Counted from the first letter of the stretch, positions 8,711 to 17,815 are shown. The stretch: DNA of 64,000 nucleotides from Flavonifractor sp052065355 (GCF_052065355.1 NZ_JBQHUF010000001.1:124001-188000); one strand, 5' to 3'. Notes: generated by a model from the letters alone, not told the origin. Program-made: numbers and translations.

Positions 8711-9523
8711 TTAAAAACCGTAGTGACCCAGTACGCCGATGACCACGCACAGGAGCACGGACAGGAACAGAGCGGTGATATCGGTCCCCTTCAGCTTCAG
8801 CTGGCGCATGCGGGTACGGCCCTCGCCGCCGTGGTAGCAGCGGCACTCCATTGCCACCGCCAGCTCGTCTGCCCGGCGGAAGGCGGAGATGAACAGAGGC
8901 ACCAGCAGGGGTACCAGAGCCTTGGCTTTCTGGATCAGGTTGCCCGAGTCAAAGTCAGCGCCCCGGGCCTTCTGGGCGGACATGATCTTGTCGGTCTCCT
9001 CAATCAGGGTGGGGATGAACCGCAGGGCGATGGACATCATCATGGACAGCTCATGGACGGGCACCTTGATGACCTTCAGCGGATTCATCAGCCGCTCCAG
9101 CGCGTCGGTGAGCTGGATGGGGGAGGTGGTGTAGGTCAGCAGGAAGGTGCAGGTGATGAGCATGGCGATGCGCAGCACCATGGCGCAGGCGGCCCACACG
9201 CCCTCAGGATAGATGGTGAACACCCAGAAGGAGACCAGAGGCTCTCCCTGGCCGGGGGTATAGAACAGGTTGAGCATGCCGGTGATGATGACGATGATGA
9301 GAATGGGCTTCATGCCCCGCAGGATGCTTTTCAGACCAATTTTGGAAATGGCGATCAGGGCCGCCAACACCACCAGCATGATGGCGTAGGTCACCAGCCA
9401 CTTGGCCAGAAACAGGGCCACGATATAGGCGATAGTTCCGATGATCTTGGCCCGGGGATCCAGCCGGTGGATGATGGTGGTGCCGGGGAAGTACTGGCCC
9501 AGCGTAATGTCTTTCAGCGCCAT
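8711..9523 (-). CDS. ecfT: Energy-coupling factor transporter transmembrane subunit
   Basis: A 270-residue membrane protein that links the two Ecf ATPases to exchangeable substrate-binding S subunits for vitamin or metal uptake. About five or six hydrophobic segments are visible. The two coupling-helix motifs are QKARGADFD and FRRADELAVAMECR. The start overlaps the ecfA2 stop by one base, so translation is coupled. No S component is in the window, so the module is probably shared by several substrates. Confidence 0.94.
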   Translation of the reverse strand: MALKDITLGQYFPGTTIIHRLDPRAKIIGTIAYIVALFLAKWLVTYAIMLVVLAALIAISKIGLKSILRGMKPILIIVIITGMLNLFYTPGQGEPLVSFWVFTIYPEGVWAACAMVLRIAMLITCTFLLTYTTSPIQLTDALERLMNPLKVIKVPVHELSMMMSIALRFIPTLIEETDKIMSAQKARGADFDSGNLIQKAKALVPLLVPLFISAFRRADELAVAMECRCYHGGEGRTRMRQLKLKGTDITALFLSVLLCVVIGVLGHYGF

Positions 9524-10386
9524 TACACATTCCCCCTTCCCAGCTTGGCCAAAATGGCATCTCTGGCCTGCTGAATGGTGTACACTGAGGGATCGATGTC
9601 CACACCCATACCCTTCAGCCGGTGGAACACACGGGTCATGGCGGGAACGCCCAGGCCCATCTTTTCCAGCTCGTCCCCGTGGGCAAAGACCTCCCGGGGG
9701 GTGCCGGAGAAGGGAATTTTTGCGTCATTGACCACCACAATGCGATCCACCGTCCGTGCCATCTCCTCCATGGAGTGGGAGACGATGATGATGGTAGCGT
9801 TTTTGGCCTGGTGATAGTCGTGAATATTGCCCAGAATGGACTCCACGCCCACCGGGTCCAGTCCGGCGGTGGGCTCGTCCAAAATGAGCACCGAGGGCTC
9901 CATGGCGATGACGCCGGCGATGGCCACCCGGCGCTTCTGGCCGCCGGAGAGTTCAAAGGGGGACTTCTCCAAGACCTCGTCCTTCAAGCCCACGAACTGG
10001 GCAGCCTGCCGCACCCGACGGTCGATCTCCCCCTCGTCCAGCCCCATGTTCCGGGGACCGAAGGAGATATCCTTGTATACTGTCTCCTCAAAGAGCTGGT
10101 ACTCCGGGTACTGGAACACCAGACCCACCTGGAAGCGGGTCTGACGGGTGCGCTCCTTGCTCTCCCAGATGTCCTTGCCCTCGAACAGGACCTGTCCCGA
10201 GGTGGGCTTGAGCAGGCCGTTGAGATGCTGGATCAGGGTAGATTTACCAGAGCCGGTGTGGCCGATGATGCCCAGGTACTCTCCGCGGTAGGCGGTAAAG
10301 TCCACGTCCACCAGGGCGCCGTGCTCAAAGGGGGTACCGGCGGAGTAGATGTGGCTCAGCCGCCGGGTCTCAATAATCGGTTCCAA
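9523..10386 (-). CDS. ecfA2: ECF transporter ATPase, EcfA2-type
   Basis: A 287-residue ABC ATPase. Walker A is GHTGSGKST (42-50). The Q-loop region GLVFQYPEYQLF, the signature LSGGQKRRVA and Walker B SVLILDEPTAGLDP are all present. It pairs with the neighbouring EcfA1 to drive EcfT-coupled uptake. It comes second of the two ATPases and lies directly before ecfT, the usual place of ecfA2. Confidence 0.93.
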   Translation of the reverse strand: MEPIIETRRLSHIYSAGTPFEHGALVDVDFTAYRGEYLGIIGHTGSGKSTLIQHLNGLLKPTSGQVLFEGKDIWESKERTRQTRFQVGLVFQYPEYQLFEETVYKDISFGPRNMGLDEGEIDRRVRQAAQFVGLKDEVLEKSPFELSGGQKRRVAIAGVIAMEPSVLILDEPTAGLDPVGVESILGNIHDYHQAKNATIIIVSHSMEEMARTVDRIVVVNDAKIPFSGTPREVFAHGDELEKMGLGVPAMTRVFHRLKGMGVDIDPSVYTIQQARDAILAKLGRGNV

Positions 10387-10421
10387 ATGGCTTCATTCCT
10401 TTATCATAGGGTACATGCCCC

Positions 10422-11285
10422 TTAAGCCGGGGTCACGTCCTTGGTCAGCAGCTTGGCCAGAACAGCGGCGCACTCTTCATCGCTGAGGGCGTCCAGCGGC
10501 ACGTCAAGCCCTGCTTTGCGCAGCTCCCATAAAAGCTCGGTGGTCTCGGGCACCGTCAGACCCACTGCCTTCAGCTCCTCCACCCGCTGGAATACCTCCT
10601 TGGGTGCGCCGTCGGCGATGACCTTGCCTTTGGCCATGACCACCAAACGGTCGGCCTGGGCGGCCTCGTCCATATGGTGGGTGATGAGCACCACCGTCAC
10701 GCCGGAGGTGCGGTTGAGCTCCTTGATGGTCTTCAATACCTCCGCCCGGCCGATGGGGTCCAGCATGGCGGTGGGCTCGTCCAGCACGATGCACCGGGGC
10801 CGCATGGCGATGACGCCGGCGATAGCCACCCGCTGCTTCTGGCCGCCGGAGAGCAGATGAGGGGCGTGCTCCCGATACTCGTACATCCCGACGGCTTTCA
10901 GGGCGTCGTCCACCCGGCGGCGGATCTCCTCCGGAGGTACCCCCAGATTCTCTGGGGCAAAGGCTACGTCTTCTTCCACCACATTGGCTACGATCTGGTT
11001 GTCCGGGTTCTGGAACACCATACCCACCGCGCGGCGGATGTCCAGCAGCTTCTCCTCGTCCATGGTGTCGATCCCGTCCACGTATACCTTTCCGCCGGTG
11101 GGCAGGAGGATGGCGTTGAGATGCTTGGCCAGCGTGGACTTACCTGAGCCATTGTGGCCCAGAACCGCCACAAAGGACCCGGCTTCGATCTCCAGATCCA
11201 CTCCATCCAGCACCACGGGGGCGGGGATGGTCTCCTCCTGATAGGAGAAACGCAGATCCTGGGTTTTCAGAATGGTATCACTCAT
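10422..11285 (-). CDS. ecfA1: ECF transporter ATPase, EcfA1-type
   Basis: A 287-residue ABC ATPase with Walker A GHNGSGKST, signature LSGGQKQRVA and Walker B CIVLDEPTAMLDP. I place the start at the ATG giving MSDTILKTQ. It has AAGGAG about 11 bases upstream and leaves a 14-bp gap to the upstream gene. An in-frame start 30 bases earlier would overlap that gene. It forms the ATPase pair of the ECF module with ecfA2. Confidence 0.92.
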   Translation of the reverse strand: MSDTILKTQDLRFSYQEETIPAPVVLDGVDLEIEAGSFVAVLGHNGSGKSTLAKHLNAILLPTGGKVYVDGIDTMDEEKLLDIRRAVGMVFQNPDNQIVANVVEEDVAFAPENLGVPPEEIRRRVDDALKAVGMYEYREHAPHLLSGGQKQRVAIAGVIAMRPRCIVLDEPTAMLDPIGRAEVLKTIKELNRTSGVTVVLITHHMDEAAQADRLVVMAKGKVIADGAPKEVFQRVEELKAVGLTVPETTELLWELRKAGLDVPLDALSDEECAAVLAKLLTKDVTPA

Positions 11286-11299
11286 ATGATAAATACTCC

Positions 11300-12163
11300 T
11301 TATTCGGCGACCCAACGACCGGTGGCGCCGCAGGGCAGCGCCAGTCCGGTGGCGGTCACCGGCAGACCAAGCTCCTGGCTATCGGTATGTCCGCCGTGAT
11401 GCCGGGCCACCAGGGTCTCCAGCAGGTAGGTGAGCACCGAGGGGGCCAGGCCGGTGGTGTAGGAATTGATAAGGAAGAACAGGGGCTGATCACTGAGCAC
11501 CTGGGTCACCAGCTCCACGAAGGGGAACAGGTTCTCCTCCAGCTTCCAGATCTCCCCGGAAGGTCCCCGGCCGTAGGACGGAGGATCCATGATGACCGCA
11601 TCATACCGGCGTCCCCGGCGGATCTCCCGCTCCACAAACTTGCCGCAGTCGTCCACGATCCAGCGGATAGGGGCATCCTCCAGGCCGGAGCTCTTGGCGT
11701 TCTCCCTGGCCCAGCTCACCATGCCCCGGGCTGCGTCCACATGGCAGACGCTGGCTCCCGCCGCGGCGCAGGCCACGGTGGCGCCGCCGGTGTAGGCGAA
11801 CAGATTCAGCACGTTAATGGGACGCCCGGCGGAGCGGATGCGCTCCATGGCAAAATCCCAGTTGGCGGCCTGCTCGGGGAACAGGCCGGTGTGTTTGAAA
11901 TTCATGGGCTTGATGTTGAAGGTGAGCCCCCTGTAGCCCAGGGTCCACCGCTCGGGCAGGTCCTTTTTTACCCACTGGCCGCCGCCGGTGGAGGAGCGCT
12001 GGTACCGGGCGTCATGCTTCCGCCAGCCGGGATGCCGCCCCTCAGGCCGCCAAATGGCCTGGGGATCGGGCCGCACCAGGGTATATTTTCCCCAGCGCTC
12101 CAGCCTCTCTCCGCCGCCGCAGTCCAGCAGTTCATAGTCTTTCCATCCGTCTGAGATCCACAT
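11300..12163 (-). CDS. Class I SAM-dependent methyltransferase, RlmI/RlmK-like
   Basis: A 287-residue enzyme, probably an rRNA (cytosine or guanine) methyltransferase. The SAM-binding core contains VLNLFAYTGGATVACAAAGA and the catalytic-loop motif VIMDPPSYGRG, as in the RlmI/RlmK group. An N-terminal PUA domain, present in full RlmI, is not obvious. I use the ATG giving MWISDGWKD. Two earlier in-frame ATGs lie at or before the predicted transcription start, whereas this one has GGTGGGG 8 bases upstream. It is the first gene of the run that continues through ecfA1-A2-T and truA. Confidence 0.82.
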   Translation of the reverse strand: MWISDGWKDYELLDCGGGERLERWGKYTLVRPDPQAIWRPEGRHPGWRKHDARYQRSSTGGGQWVKKDLPERWTLGYRGLTFNIKPMNFKHTGLFPEQAANWDFAMERIRSAGRPINVLNLFAYTGGATVACAAAGASVCHVDAARGMVSWARENAKSSGLEDAPIRWIVDDCGKFVEREIRRGRRYDAVIMDPPSYGRGPSGEIWKLEENLFPFVELVTQVLSDQPLFFLINSYTTGLAPSVLTYLLETLVARHHGGHTDSQELGLPVTATGLALPCGATGRWVAE

Positions 12164-12202
12164 GTTTTTCAACCCCACCGTACTTCTTGTCATAATCATC
12201 CC

Positions 12203-12231
12203 ATTATATCATTTGCCATTGATGCAGTCAA
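12203..12231 (-). promoter_or_regulatory. Strong sigma-A promoter for the methyltransferase-ecf-truA run
   Basis: TTGACT, 17 bases, TATAAT, nearly consensus. The start of transcription would fall near 12196. It is arranged back to back with the promoter of the DivIVA-like gene. Confidence 0.8.
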
Positions 12232-12244
12232 TGTGAAGAAAGAA

Positions 12245-12273
12245 TTGTGTTATGACGAAAACTGTGATAAAAT
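12245..12273 (+). promoter_or_regulatory. Probable promoter of the DivIVA-like gene
   Basis: TTGTGT, 17 bases, TAAAAT. A 7-bp hairpin (CCCCAAA/TTTGGGG, 12277-12306) lies in the short leader before the start codon. Confidence 0.55.
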
Positions 12274-12335
12274 AAACCCCAAAGAACGCCCTCCCGGCAT
12301 TTGGGGAGAAAAACGAGAGAAATGGGGTTCCCACT

Positions 12336-13034
12336 ATGAGCGACACAGAGCTTCAGTTCCGCACAGCGACTTTCGGCGGCTTTCAGAAGCAGGATGTGCT
12401 GAATTATATTGAATCTGCCAACCAGGAGCACCGGGAGAAGCTGGACGGACTGACCCGGGAGCTGGAGGAGGCCCAAAAGGCCCGGACCGCCCTGGAGGAG
12501 GAAAACGCCCAGGCCAAGGAGCAGGTCCAGGCCGGCGAAGAGACGGTCCGGCAGCTGGAGAGCCAGCTGGAGGAGGCTCGGAACGAGGCGGAGGATTTGA
12601 AGAGCCGCCTTGGCGATGCAGAGGCTGAGCTGGCGCAGCTGCGGGCGGCCCTGGCGGAGGCGGAGGGCAAGTTGGCCCAGGCGGAGCCTGCGGCCAAGGC
12701 CTATGAGAAGGTGAAGGACCGCACCGCCGGCATCGAGCTGGAGGCCCACTGCCGGGCCCAGGCGGTGCAGGCCGAGGCGGAGGAACGGGTGGAGAAGACC
12801 CGTCAGGATCTGGAGCAGTGGCTGGACAAGGTGCGCAAGAGCTATGAGGAACTGCGCACCGATATGGACGCCACCATCTCCCACACCAGCGGAGAGCTGG
12901 AGCGGGTGCGCACCACTCTGGAGGAGATCACCAACCGCTTCTGCGCTCAGGACGAGCGGCTGGAGAAGATGGTGCAGTCCTGCATCGGGGAGCATAAGGC
13001 TCCCGATCCCCTGCCTCTGGAGGACAAGAAGTAA
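12336..13034 (+). CDS. DivIVA-like coiled-coil protein
   Basis: A 232-residue protein. The N-terminal segment ATFGGFQKQDVLNYIESANQ resembles the membrane-curvature-binding head of DivIVA/GpsB proteins. The rest is a long Glu/Gln/Leu-rich coiled coil with heptads from about residue 30 to 215. Such proteins mark poles or septa and organise cell-wall or division enzymes. It has its own promoter, divergent from the methyltransferase operon. No division gene is adjacent, so the exact role is open. Confidence 0.75.
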   Translation: MSDTELQFRTATFGGFQKQDVLNYIESANQEHREKLDGLTRELEEAQKARTALEEENAQAKEQVQAGEETVRQLESQLEEARNEAEDLKSRLGDAEAELAQLRAALAEAEGKLAQAEPAAKAYEKVKDRTAGIELEAHCRAQAVQAEAEERVEKTRQDLEQWLDKVRKSYEELRTDMDATISHTSGELERVRTTLEEITNRFCAQDERLEKMVQSCIGEHKAPDPLPLEDKK

Positions 13035-13146
13035 AAGGCCTGGAGGTAAACATAAGAAAAGCACAGTAATGTGGATGGTTCGTCATAGTGTGTAAACGCG
13101 TTCTCTGTTTGACCGAGGGATTACAACTCGGAGGGAGATGACTGCG

Positions 13147-13527
13147 ATGAAAAAGAAACAGTTGATGATCGGTGCAGTCAGTGTGGTTGCAATACTCTTT
13201 GCTGCGGTTTTGCTTATGTTGAGAAATAATATCAATCTAAGCATAGGAACTTGCATTGCAGCTGAGAATGGAAGCTATCTAATTGTGCTGGATCATTCGC
13301 CTGTTGTTATGCACCAGCGACCAGGAAAAGAAAGTGTTTTCGCTGACCTCAATACCGGTGATAAGATTTTTATAGTACATGATGGTGTAGAGCAAAGCTA
13401 TCCCGGGCAAACCGGACTGCATTTCTTATTGAAATTGTCTGACGGCAGTGAGCGCGATGTGCCGAGCGAAATTATGACAGAGTTGCAGGAACTGGGCTGG
13501 CTGAAGCAATCGGGTGAACAGGCATAA
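13147..13527 (+). CDS. Small membrane-anchored protein, unknown function
   Basis: A protein of 126 residues with one N-terminal membrane helix (about 6-24, LMIGAVSVVAILFAAVLLML) after a lysine tail. A soluble exterior domain of about 100 residues follows. I do not recognise the fold. Start choice: GGAGGGAG lies 9 bases before this ATG, while the ATG 9 bases earlier directly abuts it. Base composition is clearly AT-richer than its neighbours, so it may be acquired. A strong terminator follows. Confidence 0.7.
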   Translation: MKKKQLMIGAVSVVAILFAAVLLMLRNNINLSIGTCIAAENGSYLIVLDHSPVVMHQRPGKESVFADLNTGDKIFIVHDGVEQSYPGQTGLHFLLKLSDGSERDVPSEIMTELQELGWLKQSGEQA

Positions 13528-13602
13528 GCGCTAATAACGGAAGCGGGATGCAAGTTTTTGTATAAGTAAGCAAAACGGAATTTAGAAGTTATATTTCTAA
13601 AT

Positions 13603-13650
13603 AAAAAGTTATCCCGGATTGTCAAAACGGCAATCCGGGATAACTTTTTA
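13603..13650. terminator. Bidirectional terminator before purD
   Basis: A perfect 19-bp stem (13603-13621 with 13631-13649) with A5/T5 flanks, between convergent genes. It ends both the small plus-strand gene and the purine operon. Confidence 0.92.
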
Positions 13651-13661
13651 TTTATTACGTT

Positions 13662-14918
13662 TTATACCCGCCCGATGTCGGTGCGGAAATGCATATCTGT
13701 AAAGGAAATATATTTGGCGGAGGCGTATGCTTCCTGGATGGCAGCCTCCAGGTCGGGCCCGGTGGCGGTGACGCCCAACACCCGGCCGCCGTTGGTCAGG
13801 ACGCTTCCGTCCGCTCCCAGCTTGGTACCGGCGTGGAACACAGTGGCGGTCCGCCCTGCCTCCTCCAGGCCTGTAATGGGGTATCCCTTCGCATAGCTGC
13901 CGGGGTAGCCGCCGCTGGCCAGTACCAGACAGCAGGAGGCCCCCTCCTTCCAGCGGACATCCACCTGGTCCAGGGTGCCATTCCGGCAGGCCAGGAACAG
14001 GTCCATCAGGTCGCTGTCCAGCAGGGAGAGCACCGCCTGGCACTCCGGATCACCGAAGCGGGCGTTGTACTCTACCACCTTGGGACCGTCAGGGGTGAGC
14101 ATCAGGCCGAAATAGATCACTCCGTGGAAGGGGCGGCCCTCCGCCTTGAGGGCGGCAACGGTGGGCAGGAAGATCTCTTCCATACAGCGCTGGGCGATCT
14201 CGGGGGTGTAGTTGGGAGAGGGGGAGATGGCGCCCATGCCGCCGGTGTTGGGGCCCTGGTTGCCGTCATAGGCCCGCTTGTGATCCTGGGAAGAGGGCAT
14301 GGGAAGGATGTGTTCCCCGTCGCAGAAGGCCAGTACCGTCACCTCCGGACCGGTCATGCACTCCTCAATGACCACCTTGGCTCCGGCCTCGCCGAACTTG
14401 TGGTCGCCCATCATGGCCCGGACGGCCTCCTTGGCTTCCTCCACAGTCTGGGCCACCACTACGCCCTTGCCCAGTGCCAGGCCGTCAGCCTTCACCACGA
14501 TGGGAGCGCCCTGTTCCTCTACATAGGCCAAAGCCTGGTCCATGTCGGTGAAGGTCTTGTGTTTGGCAGTGGGGATGTGATACTTCTCCATCAGGGTCTT
14601 GGAGAAGCTCTTGCTGGCCTCGATGATGGCGGCGGCGGCGTTGGGCCCGAAAGCGGGGATGCCCGCCTTGTCCAGCTCGTCCACCATGCCCAGGGCCAGA
14701 GGATCGTCAGGGGCCACCACCACAAAGTCCATGTGGTTGTTCACCGCCCAGTCCACCATGGCCTTCACATCGGTGGCGGCAATGGGCACGCACTGGGCCA
14801 GGGCGGCGATGCCGCCGTTGCCCGGGGCGCAGTAGAGGTGGTCCACCTTATTGCTCTTGGACAGAGCCCAGGCGATGGCGTGCTCCCGCCCGCCGCCGCC
14901 CACGATCAGTACATTCAT
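13662..14918 (-). CDS. purD: Phosphoribosylamine-glycine ligase
   Basis: A 418-residue ATP-grasp enzyme of step 2 of purine synthesis (PRA + glycine + ATP to GAR). The N-terminus MNVLIVGGGGREHAIAW, the ATP-grasp segment PIVVKADGLALGKGVVVA and the metal-binding end VEYNARFGDPECQA are diagnostic. The start is the ATG with GAGGTG 7-8 bases upstream; a GTG three codons earlier is less likely. Last gene of the purine operon, 11 bp after the TraX-like gene. Confidence 0.96.
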   Translation of the reverse strand: MNVLIVGGGGREHAIAWALSKSNKVDHLYCAPGNGGIAALAQCVPIAATDVKAMVDWAVNNHMDFVVVAPDDPLALGMVDELDKAGIPAFGPNAAAAIIEASKSFSKTLMEKYHIPTAKHKTFTDMDQALAYVEEQGAPIVVKADGLALGKGVVVAQTVEEAKEAVRAMMGDHKFGEAGAKVVIEECMTGPEVTVLAFCDGEHILPMPSSQDHKRAYDGNQGPNTGGMGAISPSPNYTPEIAQRCMEEIFLPTVAALKAEGRPFHGVIYFGLMLTPDGPKVVEYNARFGDPECQAVLSLLDSDLMDLFLACRNGTLDQVDVRWKEGASCCLVLASGGYPGSYAKGYPITGLEEAGRTATVFHAGTKLGADGSVLTNGGRVLGVTATGPDLEAAIQEAYASAKYISFTDMHFRTDIGRV

Positions 14919-14928
14919 GCAAAGCACC

Positions 14929-15702
14929 TCATTTCAGCGCCAAGCTCAGGGCCCACAGCCCCAGCAGGTGCGCCGGATAGAATACATAGAAGAACCACTT
15001 GCTCTGGATGCCCAGCTGGCCCCGGTATCCAGCCAGAAACAGGAGAGATGCGGAAGCGCATAGCCAGCAGAGTGCCTGGGCGGGCATGCTGGAGGCCAGA
15101 TAGCTCAGAATCAGGGAGGACGACAGCCAGGGCAGGGAGAGCAATCCCACAAAAGGTTGATAGACCAGGTAGATCAGGGCAATGCCGATTCCCAGACAGG
15201 CCAGTAAGCGCTTTCTATCTTCACCCTGAAGATAGAGGGAAAAGACCAGCAGCACGGCGGGGAAGCCGTAGTCGCAGTTGAGAACCAAAGCCAGTACGCA
15301 GGCTGCCAGCAGAGGCAGCGAAGCCGCAGCTGCGCCGCGTCCGCCGCGGATTGCCCGCTCAAAGCCCCAAATCGCTCCGGCAGCCAGGAAGAAAGTGAGG
15401 ATCACGTTGCCGCCCCAGGTACCGGTGGCTAGGGTGAAAGGGATCTGGGAGATCAGAGCAAACAGACCCAGCCGGAACAAGTACCGGGAGAAAAAACGGG
15501 TCCGGCGACAGCCCTCCGCCACGAAGTAGGCGAAAATGGGGAAGGCCAGCCGTCCGATCAGCCTGGGCAGCAGATCCGCCCAGTCAGGCAGGCCCATGTC
15601 GGACAGAATGGTGGGAAAGACCACGCCTATGTGGTCTACCAGCATAAACAGCGCAGCCAGGTATTTGAGGGCGGCGGCGCTGAGACCGTAGCGCCCTGCC
15701 AT
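14929..15702 (-). CDS. TraX-family membrane protein
   Basis: A 257-residue protein with about 8 hydrophobic segments. The start ALKYLAALFMLVDHIGVVFP and the end KWFFYVFYPAHLLGLWAL match the TraX family, which includes the F-pilin acetylase and many chromosomal proteins of unknown substrate. It is embedded between the AICAR formyltransferase gene and purD with almost no spacing, so it is co-transcribed with purine genes. I see no obvious purine role. Confidence 0.82.
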   Translation of the reverse strand: MAGRYGLSAAALKYLAALFMLVDHIGVVFPTILSDMGLPDWADLLPRLIGRLAFPIFAYFVAEGCRRTRFFSRYLFRLGLFALISQIPFTLATGTWGGNVILTFFLAAGAIWGFERAIRGGRGAAAASLPLLAACVLALVLNCDYGFPAVLLVFSLYLQGEDRKRLLACLGIGIALIYLVYQPFVGLLSLPWLSSSLILSYLASSMPAQALCWLCASASLLFLAGYRGQLGIQSKWFFYVFYPAHLLGLWALSLALK

Positions 15703-15703
15703 C

Positions 15704-16876
15704 TTAATGGTGGAACAGCCGCATGCCGGTAAAGGCCATGACCATGCCGTACTTGTTGCAGGTGGCGATCACATGGTCGTCCCGGATGGAGCCGCCGGGC
15801 TGAACGATATACTGCACACCGGACTTATGAGCCCGCTCCACATTGTCACCGAAGGGGAAAAAGGCGTCGGAGCCCACGGTGAGGCCGGACTGGGTGGCGA
15901 TCCAGGCCTTCTTTTCCTCCGCGGTAAGCACCTCGGGCTTGACCTTGAAGGTGTTCTGCCACACGCCCTCAGCCAGCACGTCCTCGTACTCGTCGGAGAG
16001 GTAGACGTCGATGGCGTTGTCCCGGTCAGGGCGGCGGATGCCGTCCACGAACTGGAGGCCCAGCACCTTGGGATGCTGGCGCAGCAGCCAGTTGTCCGCC
16101 TTGTTGCCCGCCAGACGGGTGCAGTGGATGCGGCTCTGCTGGCCGGCGCCCACGCCGATGGCCTGGCCGTCCTTCACGTAGCAGACGGAGTTGGACTGGG
16201 TGTACTTCAGAGTGATGAGGGCCAGGATCATGTCCCGCTTGGCGTTCTCGGGCAGATCCTTGTTGTCGGTGACAATGTTGTTCAGCAGGTCGGCGTTGAT
16301 GGCGTAGTTGTTGCGGCCCTGCTCGAAGGTGATGCCAAACACGTCCTTGTGCTCGATGGCCTTGGGGACGTAGTTGGGGTCGATCTGCACCACGTTGTAG
16401 CCGCCCTTGCGCTTGGTTTTCAGCACCTCCAGGGCCTCGTCGGTGTAGCCGGGGGCGATGACGCCGTCGGACACCTCCAGAGCCAGGTAGCGGGCGGTCT
16501 GGACGTCGCAGACATCGGACAGAGCGGCCCAGTCGCCGTAAGAGCACAGCCGGTCGGCACCACGGGCCCGGATGTAGGCGCAGGCGATGGGGGAGAGCTC
16601 CATATTTTCGGCAAAGTAGATCTTCTTCTCCACCTCGGTGAGGGGAGTACCCACGGCGGCGCCGGCGGGGGAGACGTGCTTGAAGGAGGCGGCAGCGGGC
16701 AGGCCGGTGGCTTCCTTCAGCTCCTTCACCAGCTGCCAGGAGTTAAGGGCGTCCAGAAAGTTGATATATCCCGGCTTGCCGTTGAGCACCTGGATGGGCA
16801 GCTCACCGGACTCCATGAAGATGCGAGCGGGCTTCTGGTTGGGGTTGCAGCCGTATTTCAGTTCCAGTTCGGTCAT
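15704..16876 (-). CDS. Stand-alone AICAR formyltransferase (PurH C-terminal type)
   Basis: A 390-residue enzyme that formylates AICAR to FAICAR with 10-formyl-THF. It corresponds only to the transformylase half of bifunctional PurH: AAASFKHVSPAGAAVGTPL carries the catalytic Lys-His, and YTQSNSVCYVKDGQAIGVGAGQQSR is the conserved C-terminal block. The N-terminal cyclohydrolase domain is absent. That step is supplied by the separate IMP cyclohydrolase gene directly upstream. The length fits the single-domain class found in some clostridia. Confidence 0.93.
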   Translation of the reverse strand: MTELELKYGCNPNQKPARIFMESGELPIQVLNGKPGYINFLDALNSWQLVKELKEATGLPAAASFKHVSPAGAAVGTPLTEVEKKIYFAENMELSPIACAYIRARGADRLCSYGDWAALSDVCDVQTARYLALEVSDGVIAPGYTDEALEVLKTKRKGGYNVVQIDPNYVPKAIEHKDVFGITFEQGRNNYAINADLLNNIVTDNKDLPENAKRDMILALITLKYTQSNSVCYVKDGQAIGVGAGQQSRIHCTRLAGNKADNWLLRQHPKVLGLQFVDGIRRPDRDNAIDVYLSDEYEDVLAEGVWQNTFKVKPEVLTAEEKKAWIATQSGLTVGSDAFFPFGDNVERAHKSGVQYIVQPGGSIRDDHVIATCNKYGMVMAFTGMRLFHH

Positions 16877-16893
16877 GGTTTCTTCATTCCCCC

Positions 16894-17601
16894 TTATGCG
16901 TGCTTATTGATGATGACGCTCTCCCAGCTGCCGGTCATCAGGTCGACGTACCGCACGAACAGGGAGACCTTGTTTTCCTCATTCAGGCTGGCCCACATCA
17001 GATCCGCCAGCTCCTGAGGTGTTTTGGCGGTGATGGCCACCTGCTCCGGCTCACCCTCAAAGGAGGGCAGGGGATTGCCGTCCCCCATGTAGGTGTGGAT
17101 GAAGTGACCCTGGCCAGCCAGAGGCTTTTCATAGGCGAAGAAGTACCGGCGGCAGGAGTTGGGGTCTCCGTCAGCGCTCTTCAGAATGGACAGGGTGTAG
17201 TCCCCGTCCTTTTTCAGCAGACCGGAAATGCGGGGCGTGTAGTTGGGGCCGTCCGGCTCAAAGGTACGGGTGTGGAGAGACTGGGCAAAGGTCTTGCCTG
17301 CTGCCAGCCCCTCCCGGATGGTGTCGGTCTGGTCGCCGTTGGTGACGATGGTGGAGGCGCCGAACACCCGGACAGGATTGTAGATAATGAGGGAGGGATC
17401 GGTCATCTTGGAGGGGTCGTGAGCCTGGGTACGGATGCCGTCGGGGGTCTCTACAAAGACCCGGTTCCGGGAATTCTCGCTGCGACCCATGATGAAGTAG
17501 GCGATGACCGCCTTGGTGTCGTCGGCAGATCGGCCTAGCACGATGCCCCGGCCGGGGTAGGGATTGGCGCGCAGCAGCGCGGAGAGATCCAGGTTTTTCA
17601 T
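16894..17601 (-). CDS. IMP cyclohydrolase, PurO-like
   Basis: A 235-residue enzyme closing the ring of FAICAR to IMP. The sequence (NPYPGRGIVLGRSADDTKAV, then AYFIMGRSENSRNRVF) is of the PurO fold known from archaea, unrelated to the cyclohydrolase domain of bacterial PurH. It lies 17 bp upstream of the stand-alone AICAR formyltransferase, so the two genes together replace PurH. The family is inferred from recognisable motifs. Confidence 0.88.
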   Translation of the reverse strand: MKNLDLSALLRANPYPGRGIVLGRSADDTKAVIAYFIMGRSENSRNRVFVETPDGIRTQAHDPSKMTDPSLIIYNPVRVFGASTIVTNGDQTDTIREGLAAGKTFAQSLHTRTFEPDGPNYTPRISGLLKKDGDYTLSILKSADGDPNSCRRYFFAYEKPLAGQGHFIHTYMGDGNPLPSFEGEPEQVAITAKTPQELADLMWASLNEENKVSLFVRYVDLMTGSWESVIINKHA

Positions 17602-17614
17602 GATAAGACTCCTT

Positions 17615-17815
17615 TTATTTGGGTTCCTCGTGGGAGCTGTGATCGGGAGTTACCAGCCAGCGGATGAATTGAATCAGATAAGTGACAGCGGGGATGAGCA
17701 GAATACACCCACCCACAAAGCACAGGAACGCCCCCAGTACTGAGCCCATCAGGAGACCGCCCAGAAACAGGAAGCCGCCGCTGAGAATCAGGGAGAGGAA
17801 GCGCAGATCATTCAT
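17615..17815 (-). CDS. Small membrane protein in the purine operon
   Basis: A 66-residue protein with two hydrophobic segments (about 5-30 and 32-55) and a charged tail. The ATG shares its A with the TGA of purN, and GGAGG lies about 10 bases upstream, so it is very likely translated by coupling. Function unknown. Confidence 0.7.
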   Translation of the reverse strand: MNDLRFLSLILSGGFLFLGGLLMGSVLGAFLCFVGGCILLIPAVTYLIQFIRWLVTPDHSSHEEPK

